A stretch of DNA of 64,000 nt, taken from Buxus sempervirens (taxonomy: Eukaryota; Streptophyta; Magnoliopsida; Buxales; Buxaceae). Position 1 is the stretch's first letter, and each line of letters opens with the position of its first letter. The DNA is taken from NCBI GenBank assembly GCA_947561395.2, contig OX387194.1, positions 22,554,048 to 22,618,047 of the forward strand. The letters run 5' to 3'. This document shows positions 34,090 through 46,020 of the stretch, one piece after another. The notes under the pieces are model-generated. The model saw nothing but the letters and a program-made list of their open reading frames with translations. It was not told the origin of the DNA and made no database searches. The position numbers were made by a program, and so were the translations under genes.

Positions 34090-34378
34090 CTAAAAAACAA
34101 AAAAACAAAAAACAAAAAAACAAAAAACAAAAAAAAAACAAAAAACAAAAAACAAAAAACAAAAAACAAAAAAACAAAAAAACAAAAAAACAAAAACAAA
34201 AAAACAAAAAACAAAAAATAAAAAAACAAAAAACAAAAAAACAAAAAACAAAAAACAAAAAACAAAAAAAAACACTAAAACAAAAAACAAAAAAATCAAA
34301 AAAACAAAATCAAAAAAACAAAAAAAGCAAAAAAACAGGAAAAAATAAAAAACCAAAAAAAACAAAAACACAAAAAAA
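34090..34378 (+). repeat. CAAAAA/CAAAAAA low-complexity tract
   Basis: About 290 bases of A runs separated by single C, with rare T or G. Open frames on both strands (Lys/Asn/Gln-rich and Phe/Cys-rich) come only from composition. Confidence 0.92.
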
Positions 34379-34382
34379 AAAC

Positions 34383-34745
34383 CCCTTGAATTTCAAATTT
34401 CCTCCAAAATTTCCATGGGCCTTTGGAAGCCTTTGAATTTCAGATTTTCTCCAAAATTTCCATGGCCCTCTGAAAGCCCTTGAATTTCAAATTTTCTCCA
34501 AAATTTCCGTGGGCCTCTGGAAGCCTTTGAATTTCATACTTTCAACCAAAATTTCTGTGGGCCTCTGAAAGCCTTTGAATTTCAGACTTTCAACCAAAAT
34601 TTCTGTGGGCCTCTGAAAGCCTTTGAATTTCAGATTTCATCCAAAATTTCTATGGGCCTCTGACAGCCTTTGAATTTCAAATTTTATCCAAAATTTCTTT
34701 GGGCCTCAGAAAGCCTTTGAATTTCAGATTTTTAACCTCATAGGC
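34383..34745 (+). repeat. 47-bp tandem repeat, about 7-8 copies
   Basis: Unit of the form CCTTTGAATTTCAGATTT, then CCAAAATTTCTGTGGGCCTC, then TGAAAG; successive GAATTTC starts fall at 34388, 34435, 34482 and so on. Copies diverge toward the right end. Confidence 0.9.
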
Positions 34746-34907
34746 CTTCTAAAGCCTTAATTTAGAAACTCATAGGACCTCTGAAAGCCTGAAATTTCAG
34801 ATCTTTATCCTCATAAGCCCCTAGAAGCTTGCGTGATTCTAGAACCCTTCATAGGCTCCTGAAAGCCTGAGTAATTTCAGGAGGCTTTGGAAGCCTTAAT
34901 TCCAATT

Positions 34908-35330
34908 CATATCTTGTGGGATGTTGGAAGCCCTAAAATATTCCAACAACTTTTTGGATGGCCTTTTTTGTGCCAACCAATTCATATCTTGTGGGATGTT
35001 GGAAGCCCTAAAATATTCCAACAACTCTTTGAATGGCCTTTTTCGTGCCAACCAAGTCATATCTTGTGGGATGTTGGAAGCCCTAAAATATTCCAACAAC
35101 TCTTTGAATGGCCTTTTTCGTGCCAACCAAGTCATATCTTGTGGGATGTTGGAAGCCCTAAAATATTCCTACAACTCTTTGGATGGCCTTTTTCGTGCCA
35201 ACCAAGTCATATCTTGTGGGATGTTGGAAGCCCTAAAATATTCCAACAACTTTTTGGATGGCCCTTTTCGTGCCAACCAAGCCATATCTTGTGGGACATG
35301 TTAGAAGCCCTAAAATATTCCAACAATTCT
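34908..35330 (+). repeat. 75-bp tandem repeat, about 5.6 copies
   Basis: CATATCTTGTGGGATGTTGG begins at 34908, 34983, 35058, 35133, 35208 and 35283, an exact 75-base period. Copies differ at a few bases only. Because 75 is divisible by 3 the array stays open in several frames on both strands; the resulting 80-150 residue repetitive peptides are not taken as proteins. Confidence 0.95.
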
Positions 35331-35542
35331 TCAAAATAAACAAAAAAATAAAATAAAATAAGATAAAAATAAAATAAAATAAATAATAAAGTCCAAACTC
35401 ATGTTCACTTAACCTGCATACATGCATTCATAGGTGTGTGAATAAGACATAAATTGGGGCTGGCATTTTCTTTATTTTTCCTTCTCCAGGTACTAAGATA
35501 CTTGCAACCATTACTCATGTGACTAGATCAAAGGCCCACACA

Positions 35543-36925
35543 ATGAATCCAGCTGAGAATCAAACCAATGAGCCTGCCCAAGACTTTTCTCAGCTGCAAG
35601 AGCAAGTAGCAGGGATCACCCAAATGCTAGAAAACTTGCTGGCAGCCCAAGCCCAGGCCCAGAACCTTGCCTCTACTTCTCACCAGGCACCACCACCAGA
35701 ACCTCAAATACCCATTCCACCTCAGCCACAATCTCAACCTGAATTTCACCAACCCATTCTTGAACCTATACTGATCTGGGAAGACAGTGTTGAATCTAAG
35801 AAGGAGAAGGAAAAAGAAAGAGTGAGGGAGGAAATTGAAAGAAAATTCTTGCACAGGCTGGAGAGCATCCAGGAGGAACTGAGGGAAGTAAAGGGGGTGA
35901 ATAATTTTGGAGGCACCAATTTCGAAGACTTATGCATGTACCCCGATGTCTGCTTACCGGCCAAATTCAAGTGCTCAGACTTTGAAAAATACGATTGCAC
36001 TGGCTGCCTTATGAGCCATCTGAAGCTCTACTGCAAGGCTTTATGCCAATTTGGCCGAGATAACGGCATTCTAATTCAACTCTTCTAGAGCAGTCTGACT
36101 GGATCTGCTCTGAGGTGGTTTGCCACATTGGACCATGGAAGAATAAGGAGGTGGAAGGACTTGGCGGATGCCTTTCTGGCCCAGTACAAGTTCAATTCTG
36201 AGATCGTGCCAGATAGGTACGATGTGATGAGAATGAGTAAAAGTAAAGACGAATCTGTGAGGCAATATGCCAAGAGATGGAGGGAGACAACTTTTCAGGT
36301 CAGGCCACCTATGTTGGAGCCAGAAATGATTTCAACAGTCATTAGCACACTGGGGCAACCATTTTACAGTCACTTGGTGAGTCAAACTGCCACCAAAGTG
36401 GCAGACCGGATTGAAGATGGGATCAGATCCAGCAAGATAATGGATCATTCGTCCATGGTCAGTCAGCAGGACCCCAACATGAAGAAAGGAAACGAGGTTA
36501 AGAAAAATGGGAACAAAAAAGAAGGGGAAGTGAACATGGTACAGCAACCATCCATTCCCAAGAATCCTATCCAGATCAATGTTTCCAACCCTCTTCACAC
36601 TCCGATGCCATCTACCCAGTCCACCCAACAAACACCCATAAAAGTTAATGTTCCAACAGCACAGTCAAACCAAAAAAGAGATTTTACTAGGGAGGAAAGG
36701 AATGCCTGGATGGCATCGAGAAGGAATAGGGTTTTTACCCCTATCCCAAAGTCTTCATCCCAATTGCTACCCACTCTATTGTAAGCAGGGTATGTCACCT
36801 TAAAAGAGCCTAATTCAAATGCCTCTAAGGGGAGAAATTTTGACCCCTCTACCACTTGTGATTTCCATATGGGTGCACCTGGGCACCCTACTAATAAGTG
36901 TAGGTGCACCCTACTGATAAGTGTT
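35543..36925 (+). pseudogene. gag: E2 gag (Retrotrans_gag type), with in-frame stops
   Basis: First methionine at 35543 (MNPAENQTNEP). Residues 1-100 are Gln/Pro-rich; a Glu/Lys/Arg helix follows (KKEKEKERVREEIERKF), then the Tat gag core: NFEDLCMYPDVCLPAKFK, SSLTGSALRWF, RRWKDLADAFLAQYKFN, SVRQYAKRWRE. A TAG at 36086-36088 interrupts the core where the family has Gln or Asp. A TAA at 36782-36784 is followed in the same frame by a CxFHxGxxGHxxxxC zinc-knuckle-like motif at 36857-36901. A 22-base duplication (about 36888-36925) then shifts the frame. Gag would form the particle; this copy cannot make a full protein. Confidence 0.85.
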
Positions 36926-36930
36926 GACCA

Positions 36931-38438
36931 TTGAAGCATGCCATTCAAGATTTATTAGACCAAAATACCCTGTCTTTCAATACGAGGGCTCCCGTTCCTC
37001 CTAGAACTAACATTGACCAGAACCCTTTGCCCCAACATTATGGGGCAAGCCCATCTAATGTTATAGGGGCCACTTTTTCTGATAAAATAATCTTTGACCC
37101 TTCGCAGTTAATCGCTCCTATAGGGACTTCAGTCAAGGTTTATTTTACCAAAGAAAGTAGGGATGAGGAAGTAAACATGATTTCAAAAAGGAATGACTGT
37201 GCTGCTAAGGATGTTAACTCCTCTCTGAACCGGGTCTCCTCCCTCATGGCCCAGATAAATTTGCAAAAACTCCCTTGATTATCAATTGCAATCCATCCAC
37301 TGTTTCTTCACTCATTCCATCAAAGCCACCCTTGGTTGTAAATGTGCCTTCTACTCATGCTTTCTCCTCTAAGTCCAAACTTCCTCCACTGGTGATAAAT
37401 GTCCCAAAGCCTTCTTACTCTGAATCAGTTGTACCATGGAACTACAGTGAAGGCTTCACAACCACAATTCTGGCGGTTGAGGGAGAAAACAAGAAAGAAA
37501 TGAACCTCATGATGAGGTTAGGGAAATGTGTGGGTGAGGGAGAGAAGCAAAAGGAAACAGAGAAAGAAAGTAAAGAAGCTGAGAAAGAGAAAGTAAAGGA
37601 AAAGGCAAAGGTGGGGGAAGACACCCCTCAAGCAATTGAAGATGAGGCTGCTGACCTCATCAAGATAATTCGAAAGAGTGAATTCAACATCATTGAACAG
37701 TTAAACAAGGTCCCGGCCCAAATTTCAATACTGGGATTACTGCTGAATTCAGAAAAGCATTGGGATTCTCTGTTAAGGGTACTTCAGGGCACACATGTAC
37801 CTAAAAATATTGAACTAGACCAACTAGGCAAGATGGTTGGGCAAATTTTGTCTCATAATGTCATATCCTTTTCCGAAACTGAGATTATCCCAGCTGGGTA
37901 CCACCATGTTGATCCTTTGCACATAGCTGTGCTTTGCAAGGGTTGCATGGTGGCGTGGGTTTTAATAGATAATTGATCGACTCTAAATGTCTGCCCGTTG
38001 ATAACATTTGTTAAACTCTGTTTGGAGCAGAATAAAATCAAGCAGAATGGGAGGATCATAAGAGCATTTGACAGCTCCAAAACACACTCCTTAGGCGAGG
38101 TTGAACTGCCGGTCACTATTGGATCGTATATATTCAATATCACATTCGAAGTGATGGATATACCGGCGGCCTTCAACCTACTCCTAGGAAGGTTGTGGAT
38201 TCATACGGCTAGGGTCATACCATCTACCCTCCATCAGAGAGTAAAATACATTCGGGGGCAAAAGGTGATAACAGTCCTAGCCGAGAATTTGGTTCCTTCC
38301 ATGGTGTCCCCTGACGTACCCTATATTAACATTGAAATGACTGCAGACAAAATGGCTTTTCACTCTTTCCAGTTCGAAACTGTCAATTTCATACCTGGGG
38401 GATATGAGGATAAGAAAGGTAAGATGACCAGTGCTTAA
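36931..38438 (+). pseudogene. E2 linker and aspartic protease region
   Basis: 37275-37976 contains the Tat segment VPWNYSEGF, then the DLIKIIRKSEFNIIEQLNK stretch, and reaches the protease active-site region VLIDN followed by TGA (37975-37977), where the family has DNGSS: the active-site glycine codon is a stop. 37998-38438 continues with RAFDSSKTHSLGEVELPVTIG, LLGRLWIH and VIPSTLHQRVKYI, the flap and C-terminal part of the retropepsin. The enzyme would cut the polyprotein. A Lys/Glu-rich insert (37540-37610) is acidic/basic low complexity. 36931-37278 covers the segment from HAIQDLLDQ to DQNPLPQHYG. Confidence 0.82.
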
Positions 38439-38441
38439 AGG

Positions 38442-39148
38442 ATGGTGGAGAAGGTGTTAAAAAAATATCACTTCCACCCAGGAAAAGGTCTGGGAATTAA
38501 TTTGCAAGGAAGGTTGGAGCCGATAAGGGCAAAGAAACTAGTCCCTAAGTCTGGACTGGGAATGAAGCCAGGGAAATGGAGAAGGCAGAAGCAGACAGAA
38601 GAAGGAAACGCAGAAAGAAAATTCCCCCATTTAAGGGAAACTTTTCCGAAACTTTTCCGAAACCCTCTTACACGATCCAACTGTCTCCTTCCATGGATCA
38701 AAACAAGCCTTCGTACCGCAACATCAATCCCTTTCAAAAGCCATCTGTTCCAACCCTACAACTATACAACCCACCTTCTACCCTTGAGGCAGTGGGCGGG
38801 CTTGGGCCACAGCCCGAAAAGCAGCAGGATTTCACTGAAGGCATTGGGGCTTTCTCCGCCATGACTAAAGGTGAAAATTCTGAGGAAGATAAAGAGTTGC
38901 CTTACATTGACTGGGCAACAGTAAGGATTCCAGATGAGGACTTATCTGGATTGGGCCCCACAGCAAAAAACAGCAGTATAATTTATCCGGTGATGATGGC
39001 ATCGGATTCTGATCTTGAGGAGCAGGCTTGCACTATTTCCCCTGCTCCAAAAGAATTTATTATGAACAATTGGGAGGAAACTCCCCTTACCTTTGAAGCG
39101 GCGTTTGATTGGCAAACAGACGCGGCTTCCAAAAAAAAACTCCATTAG
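38442..39148 (+). pseudogene. E2 Tat-specific linker (G-patch-like) before RT
   Basis: Begins MVEKVLKKYHFHPGKGLGIN and continues GLGMKPGK, a PGKGLG...GLGYKP pattern seen between protease and RT in Tat elements. The frame then shifts near 38600; a second frame (38576-39148) carries the acidic segment ELPYIDWATVRIPDEDLSGL. 39149-39504 up to RT is decayed, with several stops, although the phrase TITLGTKDDLK-like upstream of RT can be traced. Confidence 0.65.
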
Positions 39149-39504
39149 TGGAAGGCCCTTTTCCTAAAGGTTTTAATGAGCCTTCGTCTTCAGGAAAAGC
39201 TTTTTTAGAAAGCTCACAAAAAATCCCACAAGATTTTTCTATTTTTTTCTAGAAAATTTAAATTTTTCAAAAAGGTCCAAACCATTTATGAACCATATAA
39301 GCAAACGGAATTAAATCAGGCTGAATATGACTTCGACCTTGAGCTCGACTTTGACCTAATGTGGATCAAAGAAGAGACCGAGGTCGAAAAAGACGACCCT
39401 CCTAAAGAAATTGCATATCAATTGGAGCGTCATGAAAAGAGTGTTCAACCTAATATTGAGGAGACCATTTCAATAACTCTAGGGACCAAAGATGACCTAA
39501 AATA

Positions 39505-41460
39505 ATGAAGTTTGGGGCATGTCTGTCTGATGTGCAGCGTGATGAAATGACACAGTTCTTGGCTGATTATAAAGATGTATTTGCATGGTCGTATCGGGAT
39601 ATGCCAGGGTTGGATACTGACATGGTTGTGCACAGATTACCAATTCTGAAGGTCAAAGATGAAGTGGTCAAGCAATTCCAAGCGGGATTTTTGGCAGTCT
39701 CCACGTATCCCGAGTGGCTGGCAAATAAAGTGCTAGTACCAAAGAAGGACGGGAAAGTCAGGATGTGCGTGGACTACAAAGATCTGAACAAGGCAAGCCC
39801 AAAGGATGATTTTCCTCTTCTCCACATTGACCTTCTGGTCGACAATACTATTGTACATAGCCTGTTCTCCTTCATGGACGGTTTCTCTTGATATAATCAA
39901 ATCAAGATGGCAAAAGAAGATCAAGAAAAAAACAGCTTTTATCACACCATGGGGTACCTTCCACTACACTGTCATGCCATTTGGGCTTAAGAATGCCGGG
40001 GCAACTTACCAGCGGGCCATGACAGCACTGTTCCATAATATGATCCACAAGTAGATGGAAGTCTATGTGGATGATATGATTGTCAAGTCCTGTAAAGAAG
40101 AAGAACACTTGATCAATTTAAATAAGGTGTTTGACCGACTCAAGAAGTACAGTTTACGGCTTAACCCAGCAAAGTGTGTCTTTGGGGCTACATCAGGAAA
40201 ATTGTTGGGATTCATAGTGAGCAGAAGGGGAATTGAGATTGACCCAGCTAAAGCAAAAGCGATTATTGAAATGCCACCACCCAGAACAGAGAAGGAAGTT
40301 AGGGGTTTCCTTGGAAGAATTCAGTACATCAGCCGGTTCATAGCACAGGTCACTACCACCTATGAACCAATCTTCAAGTTGCTAACAAAGAACAACCCCA
40401 CGGTCTGGAATGATGATTGCCAATAGACCTTTGACAAGATAAGAGAATATTTGTTGAATCCACCTGTGCTAGTGCCACTAACTCCGGAAAGACCACTGAT
40501 TTTGTACTTGTCAGTTTTGGAGACATAAATAGGGTGTGTCTTGGGACAACATGATGAAACGGGCAGAAAGGAAAGGGCTATCTACTATCTGAGTAAGAAG
40601 TTCACAGAATATGAAGCTAAGTATTCTCCTTTAGAAAAGACTTGTTGTGCTTTAGTGTGGGCTACTCAAAGACTGAGACATTACTTCCTCAGTCATTCCA
40701 CATTATTGATATCCCGAATGGACCCTCTGAAGTACCTATTTGAGAAACCGGCATTAACTGGTAGAACGACAAAGTGGCAGCTCTTGCTTTCTGAATTTGA
40801 CCTCAAATATGTCACTCAAAAGGCAATTAAAGGTCAAGCAATTGCAGATCACTTAGCTAAATATCCCTTGCCAGACTATCAGCCATTAAAGACTGATTTT
40901 CCTGATGAGGCAGTTTTATTTACTGAAGAAAAGGACAATGAAAGCTCCTGGCAGATGTTCTTCGACGGGGCCACAAACATGAATGGAAATGGAATTGAGG
41001 TAGTTTTGGTAAAGCTAGATGGTTCACATATCCCAATCGCAGTAAAGTTGAGGTTCCAATGCACAAACAACATAGCAGATTATGAAGCATGTATAATTGG
41101 GTTGCAAGCTGCTCTTGATCATGAAGTGGAGGAACTTGACGTATACGGAGATTCGAGTCTTATCATCTTCCAAACAACTGGTGAATGGAAAACCAAAGAT
41201 CACAAATTGATCCCATATCACCAGTATTTGGAAGAAATAAGCATCAAATTTACTTGAATTTCCTTTAGCTATATGCCAAGGGCCAAGAATCAATTTCAAG
41301 ATGCTTTGGCAACATTGGCTTCAATGATCAGTATTCCAGAAGGAGTAGATATCAAACCACTAGAAATTGAAGTCAAAGATGAACCGGCTTATTGTCTTGT
41401 TCTAGAAGGAATACCAGGAGAAGAAATACCATGGTTCCATGATATTCTGGGAATTTTTGA
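39505..41460 (+). pseudogene. pol: E2 reverse transcriptase, RNase H and second (archaeal-type) RNase H
   Basis: RT: KVRMCVDYKDLNKASPKDDF, then LFSFMDGFS followed by TGA (normally GYNQIK), then after a one-base shift in an A run at about 39924-39931 TPWGTFHYTVMPFGLKNAGA and the catalytic YVDDM (40067). Stops: TAG at 40052, TAG at 40424, TAA at about 40526, TGA at 41255. First RNase H and connection: about 40430-40840 (AIYYLSKKFTEYEAKYSPLEK). Second RNase H: FFDGATNMNGNG, ADYEAC and YGDSSL keep all three acidic residues (40960-41160). A frameshift near 41450 leads to integrase. These enzymes copy element RNA to DNA; this copy is dead but recognisable throughout. Confidence 0.9.
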
Positions 41461-41712
41461 ATGATCGGAGTCTTCCAAAAAATGCTACCTCTACTGAGAA
41501 AAGGGCAATACAGAGATTAGCAGGACAATTCTTACTAAGTGGTGGGCAGCTATACAAGAGATCATACAATGATATCCTACTCATATGTGATGCTAAGACT
41601 GAGTTAGAAAGGTTGATTGACACTGTACATGAAGGAGTCTGTGGGCCCCATATGAATGGGCACATGCTTGCAAATAAGATTCTGCGATTGGGATACTATT
41701 GGTCAACGATGG
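41439..41712 (+). pseudogene. E2 integrase N-terminus, cut by LTR insertion
   Basis: LPKNATSTEKRAIQRLAGQF, then LIDTVHEGVCGPHMNGHMLA and LRLGYYWSTM. This is the same segment as residues 1-85 of the E1 integrase. The HHCC domain keeps both histidines; its cysteine pair and the catalytic core are lost, because the family 2 LTR starts at 41713 in the codon after STM. Confidence 0.88.
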
Positions 41713-42218
41713 TGTGCGCACGTGAAATAACACGACGGAGCGCACGGGTAGGGTTTTCTGCGTGTGTGCGTACCTCCAAAAGATACATTGGGGAAAATGG
41801 AGTCGCCACCATCTGATGGGGTGCAGACCGACACCTGGATGCCTAGGTTTGTCTAATTTGGTTAGTCTGTGATTTTTTGAGATTCCGGCTAAGTTCTCGG
41901 TTACTGTTCGGGGAAGTCCGAAGACACCCCGGTCCACCCCGTCAATTGACGGGTCCCTCGGGTCTTCCTAGTTATCGAGTCAACTTCTAATCTCACCCTT
42001 TTGTCCTAAACCAACGTATATCTAATTAAGTCTGAGTGGGACCTTTCTACAAGTGTAGTCCCATTTATTTTATTTTTATCTTAATTATTTAAGTGACCAG
42101 GGTCGGATTGGGTAGACCCTGTTGGAAGGTCTACGGATACACTGGTGGGCCGGGTTCGGTCCACATGTCCCCTATTGGGCCTTGTCAAACCCTAAAAGGC
42201 CCTTTGGGCTTTGGTTGG

Positions 42219-45200
42219 TGTAACGCCCCGGATCCGAGTCACGAAATAACACCGTAACTCATCCCCGGAGGTAAATTTAAAACACAGGATCGCAATATCA
42301 GAGTGAAGGAAAAACATGAATACAACAATAACTATATAACAAAGTGCGCTAAAATATTCCCAAACTAAAATAAAACTCACATGTCCAAGTAACTACCCGC
42401 AAGTATCGAGCTCTCCAAGAGTATCTGAAAACAAAAACGAAAGCAACGGGGTGAGATACGAATATCCCAGTGAGCAGCACATGCATGCACAAATACATTT
42501 AGTTCAGTTCTAAATATGCCACGATTACAAACCAAATACAACGATGATAACACGTATAACCCAACAAAACTTCAACGATCCAATTTACATCCATGAGGAA
42601 AACCATCGTATAAACCAAGCAGTAAAGACGATATCAATCATGCATATAGCCGTAAAGTCACGTATAACCAGGTAGCAACATATCGAAGAAAACATAGTTC
42701 AACAACTCAGGTTTTTTTTTTTTGAAATACTAGAGTGTTTATCATGGGCCACTCCGCACCAATAGACCAGCGAATAAAACATATCACGTCAAACAAAAAC
42801 AAATCCCCACAATGGTCAATGTCATGTAGTTGCTTGAATTGGTTAATCAACATGCCAGAGCGACATCCACACCTCCATGTACACAGTTCCGGCCTACTCA
42901 GGGTATCGGACACTCTGAAATGACGGCTTACTCAGGGTATCGTCATCCAATGCCAGCCTACTCCGGGTATCGGCATCGACAACCAAGCCTACTCAGGGTT
43001 TCTGGCTGCTCTACACCGGTCGTGGCAACACTCCATGGCCATGCCATTACACCAATAAAACAAAATACATCACATTACTAAGCTTAGACTCTGGATCCAG
43101 GACAAGGTAGACCAAAACCGATAATTAACCAATTAAAACTCCGCATTCAGTACACACATCACAAGTTGTTCCAACCAGAACGTCAACTCCAACAAGTGTT
43201 CCAACCAGAACAGTAATTCTTCACAAGTGTTCCAACCAGAACAGTATAAGATATGATTCTAAAACGGCCACCGATATAAAACAATATTCAAGTAAATCAT
43301 TCCTGAAGTGCACCGTGCATTCAAAGGTGAACTAGCATAATAGTGTAGATGTATTTCAGCAAAACAATATGGTTTCAAAACTGACTTTTCAGAATAAAGC
43401 ACATTATACAGAAATGATTTCAGCATCCAACTTCGATTAAACATAAATCAGCAAAACATCTCCTAGATTCTCAATTTCGCTTTCATAATCCAAATCAATC
43501 AAAACGAATGTTGTAAAGACCTCAAAACACATTTTGGATGAGTGGAATAGTCTTAGGATCCCCTATAAGGTCACCATACCAAAAAGCAATCAATTCTGAG
43601 ACAAAAAGTTTCGGACCTCAAAATATTCTAAGTCTAGTTAAAAACATTGACTTTTGGTATAAAATTTTTCTAGACAATTCTACAAGGAGTTTCGGGCTCA
43701 AATTTTGGTTGTAGTCTATTGATGGGTAAACACATCTCCTAGAATTTTTTGGGCTCCTGAATCACTCATCTGGATATTAAACCCAAACCGGGCTTTTTGA
43801 TTAAAACCGGGATTTAGGCATGAACTGGAAAGTTGACTTTTTATTGGCTGGGAATTAGACCTTGGAAGTATTTTTATTGGTTCCAAATGGGGGGTAAAAC
43901 CTTATTTACATGTAAAGACTTTAGTAAATGGAGCAATAAATACACAGGACATTTACTTCAATGTCTTTCATGTAAATAATGGGGCTATTTTCAACCAATT
44001 CAACAATTTGGGTAGGTGCGCTTACTTAACTCGAGTGGGCGCCAATGAGCGCCAAGTGGGCGGATAGTCAATGGCCTAATTTGGGATATGCGCCTACTCG
44101 ATAGTAAGTGGGCGTGAGAAGGGCGCGAAGTGGGTGCGAGAAGGGCGTGGGATAGGCGCGAGAAAGGCGCATCAAATTTGAGTGGGCGCAAGCTGAGCAC
44201 CAAGTGGGCGCGAGCTCAGCGCCAGGTCAGTTTTAATATGCGCCTACTTCCTAAGTGGGCGCCAAGTGGGCGCCAAGTGAGCGGATACCCACTGCGTTTT
44301 TCGGTTCTCTGTTAACTCCAAATCTTCGACTCTGGCTGAGATTTTTCAATCTGTAACTACTTCTCTAGTCTCCTAATACCCCCAGAACACACTCAAGCCT
44401 ATTTTGAATTTAATCTAACCTACTTTTCAATTTTCCCCAATTTGTTATACAAAAACCCTTCGGACCGTCTTCGACTAGAAACCCAGCGAAGAATTCATTC
44501 GATAAACACATGCATTCATTGAAATCAAATACTACGAATTACACAAACCAGGTTTAAAACGGTGCCACTCACTTTTTATGCTTCCAAGCCTTGGCAACAG
44601 CAACCCAGAAATCCCCCAATCACTTCAGCCGTAAGCTTGCTCTGGTCGCGCAGATTCTGAAAGAAGGAAGCCCTTCCGAACTTCTTGTTAACCAATACCT
44701 ACTGGCGGTAAGTCTTCCCCAGCTCGACTCTCCCGCAGAAACTTCCCCGACTCCTTTCTCTCGAAGAACCCTAACAAACGCCGCAGCCGCAAACCTTCAA
44801 CTCAAAGTATCCGCAACGAAAAGAAAACCCTACGAGTTAAATACGCCAAGTATTTATACTTACCTTATATACACTTGATTTGGTGCAATGCTTGCCCACC
44901 AAGATTCCTACCTATTCAACTCATTTGAGTGTGCGATCAGGTAACTGCCACTCCACAGATAACCTACATTAGCACCTTCCAGTTTATAATAAATTTCAAA
45001 CACACTATTATCAATTTAATTAAACAAATATTTGATGCCTATTTAACTTAATTTTAAACCTTCATAATTTAGGCTTGGGAAATTCCGAGATTACCCTCAC
45101 TTGTTCCAACATCGTACTGCCAAAATCCAAATCCATGGAAGTCCAATAACCAAAGTTTCCCATTTTAATAATTCATCCTATTTAAAATTTTGAAATTAAC

Positions 45201-45305
45201 TGTAATTAATTTCCTTTTCTCTGTTTCTAAAGTTCTCCACTAATTAAATAAGTTTCAAAAACATAAAATATAAATTTTAATGTTATTAAAATCCAGGATT
45301 TTACA
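42219..45305 (-). mobile_element. Solo LTR, family 1, TSD GTTGG
   Basis: Starts TGTAACGCCCCGG and ends CAGGATTTTACA, flanked by GTTGG at 42214-42218 and 45306-45310. 3087 bp. Minus-strand TATA at 44849-44858. Cassettes: GGCCTACTCAGGGTATCG units at 42890-43010, a GTTCCAACCAGAAC repeat at 43150-43245, and GTGGGCGCCAAGTGGGCG words at 44030-44285. Confidence 0.93.
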
Positions 45306-45880
45306 GTTGGTTTAATTATTTTTAACTTAGGTTTTATGTAATACTTAAGTTAAGTTTTATGTAATGTTGGTCTGAATAGTTTGATGGGCCTATTGGGCCA
45401 CACCATGGTTATCCAAGTTTATTTTCTTTACTTATCTTATTTAATTTCCAAAGTGGGCTAGGCCTTGGGCTTGGGGCCCACAGCCTAGACTTGGACCGGG
45501 TGGTCCATGGTTCAATGGATCAGGGTGTTGGACCCTTCCTGGTTGGGTTGATGGGCTTAATGGGCCCGACAGGCCCTGGCCCATCGTCTCAGCCAAACCA
45601 TTCCAAAGCTAAGCCAGCATGTATCAGTTTTGGGCTTTTGATGGGCCTCATAGGGTTTGGCCCATTTAAATTATTTTAATTATCTTTATTTAAGTTCAGA
45701 AGTGATCTTGGGCTGAATGGACCCCGTTGGAAGGCCCACTAAGGAATCAAATTGGACTTAGCAGCCCATGGCCCATTTTGGGTTTCTGGTTGACCTGGAA
45801 ACCCTACTAGTTCACCCGGTTCTATTTAATTCAATAAATTAACAAACATTTGAAAATCTGATTTTTATTAAATTTTTAAT

Positions 45881-46020
45881 GTAACCGAAAATTTATTTCG
45901 GTTACACGAGAAATACAGTATAGCCGAAAATTAATTTTGGCTACATTGTATTTTCAAGTTAGCCGAAATTAATTTTTGGCTACACCTAAAAATCTCTTTA
46001 ACCGATATGAGTTTTCAGTT
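45881..46020 (-). repeat. Hairpin array 2 of the 41.7-kb family 2 LTR, stem word TAACCGAA
   Basis: Four inverted repeats with 7-nt loops. 45881-45905 is perfect (GTAACCGAA, AATTTAT, TTCGGTTAC); the next two (TAGCCGAA...TTTGGCTA) have CGG changed to TGG; the fourth is weaker (TAACCGAT...). Confidence 0.85.

Larger units (their letters stand above)
32258..35518 (+). other. E2 leader region, repeat-rich, apparently non-coding
   Basis: A 3.2-kb leader between PBS and gag. Bases 32258-33560 show no ORF with a domain. It then holds a hairpin array (33571-33715), a CAAAAA-type low-complexity tract (34090-34378), a 47-bp tandem array (34383-34745), a 75-bp tandem array (34908-35330) and an AAAATA-rich tract (35335-35390). 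Long open frames through the arrays are artefacts of repeat length and composition. Confidence 0.75.

Noticed and set aside
34044..34436. Lys/Asn/Gln-rich and Phe/Cys-rich ORFs
   Set aside because: Composition of the CAAAAA tract on either strand; no biological signal.
34887..35339. 150-residue repetitive protein, and antisense and other-frame partners
   Set aside because: It is a by-product of the 75-bp tandem array, whose length is a multiple of three; several frames on both strands are open and no start context or domain is present.
39505..41460. Endogenous pararetrovirus (caulimovirus-type) RT
   Set aside because: Neighbouring LTRs, tRNA-Arg-type PBS, dual RNase H and integrase all fit a Ty3/gypsy Tat element; no movement-protein or coat-protein signature is seen.
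42890..43010. CRISPR-like spaced repeats
   Set aside because: Units are short, irregular and vary in spacing; they are LTR modules in plant nuclear DNA.
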